A stretch of 64,000 nucleotides of DNA from Cricetomys ansorgei (GCA_026225945.1 JAMJFZ010000856.1:62001-126000), one strand, 5' to 3'. Counted from the first letter of the stretch, positions 23,190 to 34,376 are shown. Program-made: numbers and translations. The notes: generated by a model not told the origin, from the letters alone.

Positions 23190-23304
23190 GAGCCGAGGGG
23201 TGCTCCACCACTTTTCTGGGACGGAGACTAACAAAATCTGGCCTTACGTTTACTCACTTTTCTCAAACAAGATCACACCTATCCAATCCAAAGAAGCATA
23301 CTGA
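23190..23304 (+). CDS. AK4: Adenylate kinase 4, terminal coding exon
   Basis: The acceptor 'gattgtctttcag' at 23176-23189 is followed by an open frame entering in phase 2. It encodes SRGVLHHFSGTETNKIWPYV then YSLFSNKITPIQSKEAY and a TGA at 23302-23304. This is the C-terminal end of AK4 (about residues 187-223 of 223), and the terminus distinguishes it from AK3. It contains the conserved ETNKIWPYV strand and helix of the core domain. No defect is visible, so the terminal exon looks under constraint. Joined directly to the internal exon at 11645, the frame would be kept (GATGA|GAGC), but such a protein would lack the FPRT motif and the LID and would not be a working kinase. Confidence 0.93.
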
Positions 23305-24421
23305 GCCCTCCAGTGGAAGAACCAAGAAGACGTACATGGTCTTATCTCAATCATGCGTGTAGTCTTGGTGCCCTGGCCAAGTTAGAAGCTAGCTGAGATA
23401 GCTTGCGGCATCTTTTCTAGTTTAAGTGATGAAGGGATGAGGGAAATCTAGTGGGTAGGAAGAGTCCATGAAAAAGAATTTCTCCTCTGCCTCTGAAAAG
23501 AAGGTATAGGTCTGCAGGTGTGTCATTACCTTCACAGGAAAGCAAACCCAGCTGGGTTGCCACCGTAGTGTTGAGCCTACACTCTAGACGGGTTGACATC
23601 CACGTGCTGGTATCGTAGCCTTTTTTGCATGCAATGTGGGGTCTCTGGTTTATCCCCCTGTGCTGCTGAACAACAGCACTGCAAGCCCGAGAACTCTAAG
23701 GGCTGTGCACCTTCTTGATGATTGAATTGGGACACTAATTGCACTTGGTAGCTGCTTCTCCCCAGTGACTGTTTCTCTCTCCAGTCTCAGACATCCTAGT
23801 TTCTGTTGTCTGTTCCTTCTCTGATCTGCTTGCTCCCTTCATAGGCCATTCAGTAACACGGTAGCTTCTGCATTTACCCCTCTAACTTCCTCCTTCTATG
23901 AACTGAGAGCTAGGAGAGCAGATTCGGTCCCTTCATAGTGGGAACTGAGCCAGGCTTACTTTGTTAAACAGCTGCTGTGACTGTCATGAGCCCACTCTGT
24001 ACCTTTTATTGTGTAAAAAAGGATTCCTCAGAGTCCTCAGGGATTCTCAAGAACCAAGGGAAACGCTCGCTTATGGAAATGTTGGATGATCGTATGTTCT
24101 GTATGGAAACCCTGGACTAATGAGATAGTTAAATATTGAAGGCGAGATGAATATCGAACATGCTGCTAAATATTAATGTGGACAGTGTTTCTTTTCTGTG
24201 AGTGATCCAATCGGATGATAGGACGTCAGTAAAGGGAACAGAGCCTGTGGGCTCAGAGCGTCTTGCACTAGAAGTATGTCGCACCTGCACTGAGTGAGAC
24301 AGCTTTACCGTTACAGGGACACAGAGTCTTTCTGTTTTCTTCCCGGTCCAAAGATGCAGTCTGTAGGTGGCCGTAAAGTCCAGAAATGAAGATACTAATA
24401 TTTTGTCAATCATTATACATC

Positions 24422-24427
24422 AATAAA
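24422..24427 (+). promoter_or_regulatory. Candidate proximal polyadenylation signal of AK4
   Basis: An AATAAA hexamer lies 1.1 kb after the AK4 stop, in 'acatcaataaagcatttgc'. Confidence 0.4.
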
Positions 24428-24899
24428 GCATTTGCTCAAAGACTTTCCTGGTTTCCAGACTTGTTTGCCACCTTGTATATTCTTACTCTTCTCTGGGAAG
24501 AAAAGCGAAATTTCTTCCTGTTGCCTTAAAAAGGTGTCCTGCATCTGCCTGTCCCAGGGAGCACCCTTTATTACTGGTGACGGCTCAGTGTAACATCTCA
24601 TAGTCTGTGTCGGGGGACGGGGCTGGGGTGGACTAGCACTTTAGTGGTATTGAAACAAATGACTACATCCAGGTGTCCCGTGAGTCACTAGTCTGTCCAC
24701 TGCCGTACATTCTGTGTGCCGATGAAGTCTCCTCACTGTGCTGCCTGGAGTCTTACGGTTCTCTTTAGTCGCCTTTTCATGCGCATGTTCTTTGGCTGCC
24801 TTGGTGGAAATGCAGGCCAGCATCCCTCCTCGAGCTCTCAATTCAGAGAAATCAGATTGTTCACTTGGCAAGCTTCTGAAGTGCAGACGTGTTGTGGGA

Positions 24900-25327
24900 T
24901 ACTTTACTATTGTGTGCTGTTTTGGTTTTGATACCTTGTACTGGGAAGCCAGATGCCTTGCAGCAGTACAGGCCTTGCTTCCTACCTAGTCACACCCTTG
25001 TGCTAGCCTTGAGATCTGAACAGATAGACAAATGAAGGTGACCAATCACGAGCAGGTCACGAGGAGATCACGAGCAAAGACTTTGATCACCCCCAGCCTA
25101 GTTTCATTGTGTTGTAATGAAGGCCTAAAAGATAGAGGGGTTGGGGAAAAGAAAAAAGGGCTAAGGCAGGAGGAAGGAAAAGGTTTTTTGGGGGAAGAAA
25201 GATGAAGACTCTGCCTAGCCGCCCGTGTATGGAATTCCCTGAGATTTGACATGGTTTGTGATTAATAAAGAGCATTGGAAAATTCAACGCTGGACTCTCC
25301 GTTAAGTGCCATAACTTTAATTTAACA
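24900..25327 (+). mobile_element. Solo LTR, family B, sense in the AK4 3'UTR
   Basis: The 428-bp element begins TGTTGTGGGATAC and ends TTTAACA. It is flanked by the exact 6-bp repeat 'cagacg' at 24894-24899 and 25328-25333. It carries AATAAA at 25264-25269 in transcript sense. Its end region ('gattaataaagagcattgg', 'ttcaacgctggactct') matches the reverse-strand copy at 36685-37137. There is no internal retroviral DNA, so it is a solo LTR left by LTR-LTR recombination. It can offer a polyadenylation site to AK4 transcripts. Confidence 0.9.
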
Positions 25328-25810
25328 CAGACGCCTGGCTCAGGTCTGTAACCATCCACGCGTTGTCATTTGGACGTCACTTGATAGGGGTGGGGTGATA
25401 ACAGGTAAAGGCCAGGCTTCCTGGGAAAGTATGGTGGGTATGGGAAACATTGTACAATTTAGAGCAGGGTCACCATGAGATTATTACCACAGACCAAAGG
25501 AAGTAGAGAGTTAAAGGAATTTGTGGAAATTAAAGAGAGTGAGAACATTTTCAGACTTTTCTAACCCCTTCTAGAGACTAGGGAGAGTGGTAGGGTGTTT
25601 CTCCATCTCTGCATTTTGAGCCCAGTAGACTATGGTAGCCAGCACTGGGACACTAGGGTCAGGAGTGTTTGTTGGTCAAACCAGCATGGGGCAAAAACAT
25701 CTGTCCCAAGGTCTTTTCTGATTTCATATCCATTGGCCTGAAAAAAGGTCTGATTTTCTGCAGCAGACTCACCTGTTCTTTTCTGAGTGATTTTGTAGAA
25801 ATAAAAGTTA

Positions 25811-25972
25811 ATACTGGCTGGACGGTGGGGGAACACACCTTTAATCACAGCACTTGGGAAGCAGAGGCAGGTGGTTCTCTGTGAGTTTGAAGCCAGCCTG
25901 GTCCACAGAGTGACCTCCAGGACAGCCAGAGTTACAACAGAGAAACCCTGTCTCGAAAAACCAAAAAAAAAA
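25811..25972 (+). repeat. B1 SINE
   Basis: A nearly full-length B1: 'acacctttaatcacagcac', 'gaggcaggtggttctctgt', 'gaagccagcctggtccaca', 'agaaaccctgtctcgaaaa', then an A-rich tail. Confidence 0.92.
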
Positions 25973-26537
25973 GTTAATGCTGAAAGTATCTTGACAGAGG
26001 TAAAATTAAAGGAGCGTCTTCCCTTCTGCCACACACAGGCTCTTCCAGATGAAAGTCAGACGGAGGCCAAATGTCCAGCTTCTGAGGTTCCAGTCTGACC
26101 TTACATTCACAGAGTCTGCCCGGCTCTTCATTCAGTTTGCTTCCCACGATCCTCTTAGGCTCTGGGAAACACTGTGTGTTCACTCCTCCAGCACTGTGAC
26201 AAAAGGTTGCCTGAAGGAGGTCTTCTGAAGGAAGTGTGCACTCTCAGGACCTTTAGAAGTGTCTTGGTGAATCCTCCCAGCATCCCTTGAGGCAGACACA
26301 ACCAGTCCTCCGTATAAACAAGGAGTCTAGGACATGAAGTCTTGCCCAAGCTCCTGGTACAAGTAAACAGTACAGGTATGACAGTCCCACATTTTCCTGC
26401 TTCAGCAATTGCTTACGTTTCTGCCCTAAGCAGCCTGGGCCACAGACTTGCTTAGGCCTGCTTGTGGGCTCAGGAAGAGTGGCAGACATCACTGGAGTGG
26501 CTTCATTAGACTGTCTCTTTACTGTCTTTCCTTAAGC

Positions 26538-26752
26538 CAGTGATTCTCAACCTTCCTAATGCTGTGACTCTTTAATACAGTTGCTCATGCTGTGGTGACC
26601 CACAACCATAAAATTAATGTTATTGCTACTTCGATTTGCAACTGTTATAAATTGTAATGTAAATATCTGGTATGCAGATGGTCTTAGGCAACCCCTGTGA
26701 AAGGGTCTTTTGAACCCCAAAGGGATTGTGACTCACAGGTTGAGAACCGCTG
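26538..26752. mobile_element. Non-autonomous hAT-type DNA transposon (rodent URR1-like)
   Basis: The ends are imperfect inverted repeats ('cagtgattctcaacc' against 'ggttgagaaccgctg'), as in hAT-Charlie-type elements. The middle has the familiar 'gtgacccacaaccataaa' and 'gatggtcttaggcaacccc' blocks. Two more copies are at 38806-39024 and 49892-50093. The family name is from memory. Confidence 0.8.
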
Positions 26753-27592
26753 AATTAATCAAAGGAAGTTGCTAGAAGAGCGTTCTCTGTAAATACAAGG
26801 CTTCAAGGCAGGCTGGGTTTGGACCCAGGCTAATCTGCCTTAATTCTAGGTATCAGGAAGCCATGAAGCCATATAAAGGAAACCTGCAACTATTAAAACA
26901 TTAATTAAGCATAAATGCCACCTCTTATATTTGGAGTGGCAAACCGCACAATTCTTGCCAGAATAAATGTCATCACCTGTGCCCCAGGGTGCTCCTTGGT
27001 TTGGCCATTCTGTGTGTGGTTGGTGTGAAGGAACACAGGCTAAGCCAGTGCCCAGATGGCAGAGCTTCATATGTGGCCTTCATATGGACTCCTTCTAGTG
27101 ACAGATGATTGTAGGAGAAACAGTGATTTTCAATAAAAGATTCTTGCTTTAAATGTTTAAAAGGAGCTTTGCCCCTTCTGGGATTAGGGAAAGGGGAGAA
27201 AACAGAAAGCAAGAAATGTTAGGGCTCAAGGCTTTTCTAGTTTTATGAGAACTTGTACTACTGAACTTATGCATTTTGTTTTTGAGATGAACAGGTCTCT
27301 GGGGAAATACGTTGGACTATGATGGCATTTCACTGTGATCCCCCAAGGTCAAGGCAGTCCTTAACCCTGTGTCTGCTGGCTTCGGTTCACTGTCCTGTGA
27401 ACATGTTGGCTCAAGTTTCCCAGGAGCTGACGGGTCAGCTTTTCTGGGTGGCAGTTGGTATTCCACTTGATTTTGGTGTATGCTTAATTCAGAGTATCTG
27501 AGTCTGTTCTGTATCTGCTACCCTAACTATTCATTGTATTAATTGATTTTTTTTGTTGTCTTGTTTGAATGATTTGTATTCAATTTGATAGG

Positions 27593-27598
27593 AATAAA
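27593..27598 (+). promoter_or_regulatory. Candidate distal polyadenylation signal of AK4
   Basis: An AATAAA hexamer is followed at 27625-27655 by a GT-rich stretch ('tttagtgtgtgtgtggctg'), the usual downstream element. It sits 4.3 kb after the AK4 stop. Confidence 0.55.
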
Positions 27599-28679
27599 CA
27601 GTTTTCTGCTTAATGTGCGATCAATTCATTTAGTGTGTGTGTGGCTGTGTTCATCAGGTCTCATTTCTGCTGCTTGATGACAGCTCCTCTGTTATCCGCG
27701 GTCGCCCCTAATTTGCAGATGAGCGAGCGATGATCCTGTTTGTTTCCTGCTGTCCTGTTGTTGCCTTGTTCGTGTACCCTTGTTTCCCTGTCCTCTGCCC
27801 ATTACATTACATTACATTAGTCTTCTAAGCTGGAGCCCTTTGCAAGGCTCTCCCGTGGGAGCTGGAGCAATGAAAGAAGTGCCTGCCATCCAATCAGAAG
27901 AAATCTTAGAAAATGGAGGCACAAGGCCTGGCCTTTCCCAACCCTAATATGGCCTCCTCATCTGTGGGGCCTTCCAGTAGCTGAAACTAGCTGGAAGCAA
28001 GTTGTAGACTCATTCATGTCTCCGGGAAGGACAGGGAGGACCATTTGGATAGGGTGACTGTGTCACCCATGCTCCTCATTTGGGGAGGAGTTTACATCTC
28101 TGCTCTTAGGGCTTCATAATTTGATGTGTGCCTTGTTGCAGTAATTGAAATGAGAGAAGACAGATGCTTGAGGGCCAATTGGAGAGTTTTAGGTTAGAGA
28201 GGCAAGATAAAGGGTCGTCTTGGTGACTAGGCCAGTCTGAGACTGCATATAAGTGTATATGCTTAGGTTTTGGAATGTTAGGAATGGCAAGATGATCAAA
28301 AAATGATGGCAGAATTCTTTGGAATTCTAGGTAATATGCATGCCATAGAGCACTGTGCTTCAATCACTAGGGTTCAGCTGGGCACACTCCCTTTCCCTCT
28401 AGTGCAGGCTGGCTTTGACCTCTGTATAGCAATCCCTTTGTTCCAGCCTCCCACAACACTCCTGTTTCATGAACATCTGAGCATCCCAGCAATGAAATTA
28501 GAACCATCGCCAGATGTGAGGAAACCCATTTAAATTGTCTGTAGATGTGAATGTAATGGAAAATAACTAGTTAGATCTGCTGGCTGTCAGAAGCCAGGCA
28601 CTAGGTCATGCGCCAGTTACCCAGGATGAGCTGAGGCTGGTAAATTTTAAGACTTTAAGAAGATTTAAGAAATTTTAAG

Positions 28680-28802
28680 CTGCGTAGTGGTGGTGTACAC
28701 CTTTAGTCCCAGCACTAGGGAGGCAGAAGCATGTTTGAGGCCAGCCTGGTCTACAGAGTGAGTTACAACAGAGAACAGAGAAACACTGTCTTGGAGGGGA
28801 AA

Positions 28803-28812
<10 letters not shown>
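28680..28812 (+). repeat. B1 SINE
   Basis: The body 'cctttagtcccagcactag', 'gaggccagcctggtctaca' and 'agagaaacactgtcttgg' ends in an A run that leads into the (AT)n tract. Confidence 0.85.

Positions 28813-28892
<80 letters not shown>
28811..28892. repeat. Compound (AT)n(AC)n microsatellite
   Basis: About 24 AT units are followed by about 17 AC units. It grew directly on the A-rich tail of the B1 element before it, a common birthplace for such arrays. Confidence 0.95.
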
Positions 28893-28895
<3 letters not shown>

Positions 28896-29022
28896 TTTAA
28901 GGCTGAGAAAGGTTAAGTCTGTGTACTCAGTAAGTGGTTATAGTAACTCAGGACTACTGGGCTGGTCTTCCTCATTCTGCCTCATTATCTAGGTACTTGG
29001 AGGACCACAAACTAAGTGCTTT

Positions 29023-29270
29023 GGGTCTTGGTCAAGATGATAAGGAATGGGATGCAGAGCTTTAGGGTCTTGGTCAAGATGATAAGGAATGGGATGCAGA
29101 GCTTTGGGTCTTGGTCAAGATGATAAGGAATGGGATGCAGAGCTTTGGGTCTTGGTCAAGATGATAAGGAATGGGATGCAGAGCTTTGGGTCTTGGTCAA
29201 GATGATAAGGAATGGGATGCAGAGCTTTGGGTCTTGGTCAAGATGATAAGGAATGGGATGCAGAGCTATG
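29023..29270. repeat. Minisatellite, 41-bp unit, six copies
   Basis: Units begin 'gggtcttggtcaagatgata' at 29023, 29065, 29106, 29147, 29188 and 29229. The first is 42 bp (one extra A), the next ones 41 bp, and the array ends within the sixth unit at 'gagctatgcc'. Adjacent copies are almost identical. An open frame through part of it is accidental, since 41 is not a multiple of three. Confidence 0.95.
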
Positions 29271-29792
29271 CCGCATCCACTGACAAGGAAATACATAGTT
29301 GTGTTTCTCCCTGGTTCTTTTTTCCTGGCCCAGACTCTGGGATCAGTTTAACGAGCCTGGAGGCCTCCCCTGGAGACATTGTCTCATATCTGCTCAGGGG
29401 CTGACATTCTCTATCCCACCACCTACAGCCACTGATCGGATCACAAGTTTTCTGACACAGAATAAACAGTAAAAAGATGAGTCACTGAATCCAGACCTGT
29501 GCGGCTAGGGCAGCTGCTATTTCAGAGAGATTGTCTCCACATACTGACAGTCTTGATCCATTGATTGTGACATCATTAAACACACCATTTCAGATGACAG
29601 CAGGACAAACTGACTATGGCTATGGCCATAGTCCTTGTTATAACAGTCCATGAACCCAACATGCTGAGTAGGAGGGAGGGTAAAATTGCTTAGACCTAAG
29701 AACTATTTTCTCTCTATTTCAACTTTCTCCTTCTTTTTCCATGTACTTGTTTTGATACACTTGTTCTTTCTTTACCTTACTTCCCCCTCTTA

Positions 29793-29843
29793 CTCTGTCT
29801 CTCTGTGTCTGTCTGTCTCTCTTCTCTCTCTCTCCCTCCATCT

Positions 29844-29911
<68 letters not shown>

Positions 29912-29925
29912 TACACACATACACA
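29793..29925. repeat. (CT)n then (CA)n microsatellite
   Basis: A pyrimidine-rich prelude passes into a pure (CT) run at about 29848-29894 and then (CA) with some ATA interruptions. The long Ser-Leu or Arg-Glu frames here are artefacts. Confidence 0.93.
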
Positions 29926-30500
29926 CCATATGTGTGTTGTGTGTGGAGTTGGCTTTTTTCTTACCACCATGTGGGATCAAACTCATTTGGTAGCATCCTA
30001 CTGGCCCCCTATCTTAATCTGTTAAAAAAATCAGTTTTGTTTTTGGTTTTTTTTTAGTATGAAGCCCAATAAACCAGGCCTCTTATGTTATTTCCATATG
30101 AAAATCTTGTGTAAAAATTTATCAATATTGATATTTACAAAATTTGGCAAAGAAACAAGGACTTTGAAAAAAATAGCTACTTAATCTGAATCTTTCCATC
30201 CATCTTTCAAGAAACATAGAAGCCAACAAAAGCTGTGCAAAATCACATTTAACTCATACATAACTAAGACATGATACTGCAAACTCATATTTCATTTGAG
30301 TGGGGGAATAAATATCTGAGATCAATACTAGATCTGGAGCCCTTGACAGGATTTATATGAGGAAAAACCTATAGAAGCAAAGATTCCATGAAATCTAAGA
30401 GACCAAACTCCTTACCGGTGCCCAAAAGAAGCTATTCCTCAAGAAATGTGTTTCAGGGGGCTGGTTATGTAGCTCTGTTTGTAGAGCGCTTGCAAAGCAT

Positions 30501-30976
30501 GTTTGAAAGTCTTTGTTGTCTTTGTATAGAGGAGAGAGGCGACTTCAGCAAAGGGTGTGGAAGAGAGGGGGAGAATGTGTGGAGGAATTTTTAAGATGAG
30601 AATTAAGCTGTTACATGCAGAATTCCCTTAGTGGACAATGGAAGGGTGGATCAAAGGGATCCTGGTTCTTTCTAACAAGGAAGCCAGCACCTCAGTGTGA
30701 TGAGGATCACACTGACTTTGGGCAGGTCATTTCTGGTCAAGAAATTGTGAGAGTTATAAAAGCAGAAAGTAAATCCAATGGGCAAATCATTTGCCAAGGC
30801 GCGACTGACTCACTTGTGGAGAGCTACATCCCAAATCTAAAGTTAAGAAAAGACAGTTGCAATCCTATCATCCTTGGTGACTCAGATAGCTCAAGTGATT
30901 TTCAGTGTTCTGATTCTGAAAGTGCTTCTGAAGAGAAACCAAAAGAGGAAAAAAGAGAACAAGAAGGATTCCCAAA

Positions 30977-31020
<44 letters not shown>

Positions 31021-32083
31021 GTCCAAGTGAAGGTGAAGTTGAACATCTTGAATCACAGCTCCTCTCTGTTGTCCATCCACAGAGACCCCTTCTATGCCAA
31101 AACACAAATTTCTAGTGAGAAAAAGTCTTCCTAAGCCATAGAGCCATAGACAAGGAAAGGAAAGGAAAGTGTGTGCATGTGTGTGTGCGCGTGTGTAGGG
31201 GGTGTGGAGGGAGTGGCCCACCTGACTCCCAGATGCTTCTTACAGTGACAACTCTTAGTTACTGGGTCTCACAGGAATAGTAAAGGAAGGACATTTCTGA
31301 ACTAGATGCAAATCAAGAGGCCACTTCAGATATAGTGAGAATCCTCAGCAACAGAGGCAAAGGATAGATGGATAGGGGTAAGAGTGAGTTGACTGAATAA
31401 AAGAAAACCAAACGAGCCCAGTTATAGTAAAAAATAGAGAGGTAAAAAGAAAAAAATCAGACACATCTGAGAGTCCAGATAGAAGGAAGAGAAGGCTAAA
31501 ACCATATCTGACTGCAAAGAGAAAGACATTGGGAGGAAATCATAAAAATATGATAAATACAATTAAAAATTAGGGAGGGGACAAATCAAAAGATAAATCC
31601 AAGAATGAAGAGGGGGTCATAAGACTGTTAAGATCTGACCTAAGATCGGGAAAGGAACAGAAGTCAAGACAACAGAATCTGAAAGTAGTGAGCATGAACC
31701 CAGCCGAAGCAAAGGGTCCAATAGAGAACAAGGCCCAGTCAAAAGTAAACAGAACACCAGAGCGAGGGAACATGGCAGAAGTAGGCACAGAAGCAGGAGA
31801 GTGCTGTCTGGAAGTGATCTCAGCAGAAGCGAGGAGCACTGTAGAGAGGAGTACAAGAGACAAGGACGGTCATGAAGCTGAGAGAGAACACAGGAAAATA
31901 GACAGGACAGGAGAGATTTTTGTAGCTCAGAAGAAATAAAAGTAGAAACAGAAGAAAAAAAAAAGGAACCAAGAAAATAATTCATACAGAAATGAAAATT
32001 CTGAGTGTAAAAAGAACATACTCTAAATGATAATCCTAGCTCTAATAGTAATGGGAAGAAAGGCTGATAGAGGCCAAAGTCAA
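30501..32083 (+). pseudogene. PPIG: PPIG (SR-cyclophilin) processed pseudogene
   Basis: PPIG is a nuclear peptidyl-prolyl isomerase with a cyclophilin domain and a long arginine/serine-rich tail. This intronless copy follows that order. A cyclophilin remnant comes first (a counterpart of FRCLCTGE, then DFS-G-GR-GE), then KPAP and FGQVISGQE at about 30675-30750. Next is the acidic linker DSDSSSD and SDSESASEEK at about 30880-30945. After that comes the tail around 31235-32075, recognisable in shifting frames (an RRFLVTRSG-like, a GERWIKGDKSELN-like, and a KSSHRKENSE-like stretch). About 30 codons are missing inside the cyclophilin domain. There are several frameshifts and stops, and a (CA) run is expanded at 30981-31018. 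The N-terminus is gone or obscured by a tRNA-SINE-like stretch at 30450-30500. The 3' end is cut off by an unrelated repeat. It is non-functional. Confidence 0.9.
30981..31018. repeat. (CA)n microsatellite inside the PPIG pseudogene
   Basis: Nineteen CA units occupy the place of the AAG/AAA-rich lysine codons of the parent gene, after an A run. They encode a His-Thr run in the open frame. Confidence 0.93.
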
Positions 32084-32089
32084 GTTACT

Positions 32090-32360
32090 TTTCTGTTGCC
32101 ATGGGAAATTCTCTAACAAAAGCAATTTAAGAGAGAAAGGGTTTATTTTGGCTTACAGTAGGAGATCCCATCTACCATGGAGGGATACTCGAGGCCAGGG
32201 GAGCTGGCGACAGCTGGTAATATTGCATTTGCAATCAGGCAGCAGAGAGAGATGGATATTCATGTTCATTTCACTTGGTCCTTTGTATAAAGGCCAAGAT
32301 TTTAGCCTAGGAAATGATACCACCCACAGTGGGCTGGTCTTTCTACTCTATTAACCAATC
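32090..32360 (+). repeat. Rodent interspersed repeat, 'ttagttagg' family (diverged)
   Basis: It begins 'ttctgttgccatgggaaat', continues 'aagggtttattttggctta' and ends 'ccacccacagtgggctgg'. It truncates the PPIG pseudogene at its 3' end. Confidence 0.5.
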
Positions 32361-32739
32361 AAGATAATCCCCAACATGCTTGCCCAGAGGCCTGTCTCCC
32401 AAGTGGTTCTAGATCTCATTGACTTAACAGTTGAGATCAAACATCGAAAGTATAAAAAATATACAGTTAGGACAACAAATGGAAGTCCTCCATATTGAAG
32501 AGTAAGGTGGCTGAGAAGGCTAGGTCCTGAGTGGAAAAAGACCAAAGATCAGAAGGTCAAAGAAATGACCATGTACATGACCCTCCTCCCCAATTGTGAT
32601 CATGAATCAAGCTCCATAGAGATGAGGACAAATGTAGATGAGTGAGTTCTAGAAACTTGCTTCCTTTCTATCTCAAATTTTAAGTTTTAGAAACTTGCTG
32701 TTGAATCTACTTCTTGTTGTTTTCATTATTTTGAGAGAG

Positions 32740-32945
32740 GTTTTATGTTTGTCTTAAAGTTTGTTATTGCATTTATTATGTGTATGTATGCATGCAGATA
32801 CTTCAGAAGTTTGTGGAAGTCAGCAAACAATGTGAAGCAGTAGGCTCTCTCTTTCCACGTATAGGTTCCAGGGATTGAACTCAGTTCAGCAGGGTTGATG
32901 GCAGTGCCTTTACCCACTGAGCCATCTCACTGGACTTTTAAAAAT
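32740..32945 (-). repeat. B3/B2-type SINE
   Basis: Reverse SINE: 'tgcatttattatgtgtatg', 'ttccagggattgaactcag', and 'gagccatctcactggactt' at its head. Confidence 0.75.
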
Positions 32946-33066
32946 TGGACTTCACTGAGTTATTATTTTGAAAATATACAACCACCTAGATAATTTGTAC
33001 TGCTAAAGTTTTATTAAAAATTGAAATGAGATAAAAGTCCATAGAGGAATTGTAAAGTGTATTAGT

Positions 33067-33068
<2 letters not shown>

Positions 33069-33123
<55 letters not shown>
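33069..33123. repeat. (AT)n microsatellite
   Basis: About 27 pure AT units. Confidence 0.95.
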
Positions 33124-33126
<3 letters not shown>

Positions 33127-33264
33127 GTCAATTGAAAAGGTACAAAGAATACAAAAGTGTAATAAATTCACTAAATGTAACATAGAGCAGTGCAGTGGGA
33201 TTAAGACTAAGCACATATGGGCTCATGATAATGGCCTCCGTAGACTCATATATTTGAATGCTTG

Positions 33265-33585
33265 GTTCCCTCTTAGTGGAACTGTTTAGGGAGAATTTGG
33301 AGGTATAGCTTTTTTGGAGGAGGTGTTTTCACTGGGGAATGGGGTTTGAAGTTTCAAAAGCCCACGCTAGGCCTAGTCTTGCTCTCTCTGCCTTCATTTT
33401 GCAAATAAGATGTAAGGGCTCAGCTATGCTCCAGTGCCTTGCTTGCCTGCCTGCCACCATCTTCCCACACTGATGATCACTAGCCCTCTGAAAGTGTTAG
33501 CAACCCCCCTCCAATTAAATCCTTCCTTTTGTAAGTTGCTTTGGTCATGGTGTCTCTTCACAGCAATAGAACAGCAACTAAGACT
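33265..33585 (-). repeat. Rodent interspersed repeat, 'ttagttagg' family
   Basis: This is the reverse-strand copy: 'ggaggaggtgttttcactg', 'ccctccaattaaatccttc', then 'tggtgtctcttcacagcaa' and 'agcaactaagac' at the far end. Confidence 0.65.
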
Positions 33586-33639
33586 GAATATCTGTGCTAT
33601 CAAGACTGGCTTGCAAAATAAAATCTGACATTATTGAGT

Positions 33640-33995
33640 AATGTGGTGGTGTGAATGAAAGTGGCCCATAGGTTCATAGGGAATGGTACTCTTTGAAAAG
33701 ATTAGGAGGTGTGGTCTGTTGGAGGAATTGTGTCACGGGGTGTGGGCTTTGAGGTTCCAAAAAGCCCATTCCAATCCCAGATTCTCTCTTTCCCTGCTGC
33801 CTGCCGATCCAGATGCAGAACTCTCAGCTACTTCTCCAGCACCATGTCTGCCTGTGTGCCGCCATGCTTCCCGCCATGACAATAATGTACTAAACATCTG
33901 AAACCGTAAGCCAGCCCCAATTAAATGTTTTCTTTTATAAGAGTTGCCATGTCATGGCATCTCCTCACAGCAATAGGACCCTAACTAAGATAGGT
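33640..33995 (-). repeat. Rodent interspersed repeat, 'ttagttagg' family
   Basis: A second copy in the same orientation: 'aggaggtgtggtctgttgg', 'gaactctcagctacttctc', 'gccccaattaaatgttttc', ending 'ggaccctaactaagat'. Confidence 0.7.
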
Positions 33996-34376
33996 ATTCA
34001 GCAGCTATAGCTAAAATAATTCTGAAACATGGGCAGAGTATACAAAGAAAATCCAAACTGTAAGAAACTAGGCTTGCCATGTTTATACGGAAGTGGTATT
34101 GAGGCCCCAAAGTGCTGGGTGCCATAAAGAGAGACACTCAACCCAATCCCCACCATCCAGAGTGAGGGTACAATGAAAGCACCTGTCTATCAGCATGAAA
34201 GTCTATTTAGCATCAAAGTTATAGGGTTGGCATTTCTTGAAACTACAAATACTGTTTATTTAGAGACAGTTCCATAAATATAAAGTTTATAAGGAAGCCT
34301 GTCTGGGCTACATAGTGAATACAAGGCCAGCCTAGTAATGTAGCCTTATCTTGTCTCAAAAACGAAAACAAAATAA

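Larger units (their letters stand above)
23305..27620 (+). other. AK4: AK4 3' untranslated region (inferred extent)
   Basis: No gene is visible after the stop. AK4 mRNAs in mammals are known to have long 3'UTRs. AATAAA signals occur at 24422 and 27593, and one comes from an inserted LTR at 25264. I place the main end at the 27593 signal, where the text 'ttgataggaataaacag' is A/T-rich and followed by a GT-rich stretch. Inside the UTR lie the LTR at 24900-25327, a B1 at 25811-25972 and a hAT-like repeat at 26538-26752. Confidence 0.6.

Noticed and set aside
29023..29270. Regular repeats of about 41 bp that could suggest a CRISPR-like array
   Set aside because: There are no unique spacers. The units follow each other directly, and the genome is mammalian, so this is a minisatellite.
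30450..30500. N-terminal part of the PPIG pseudogene
   Set aside because: The text contains 'tagagcgcttgc', an exact ID-type SINE word. It has only weak likeness to the PPIG N-terminus, so I began the pseudogene at 30501.
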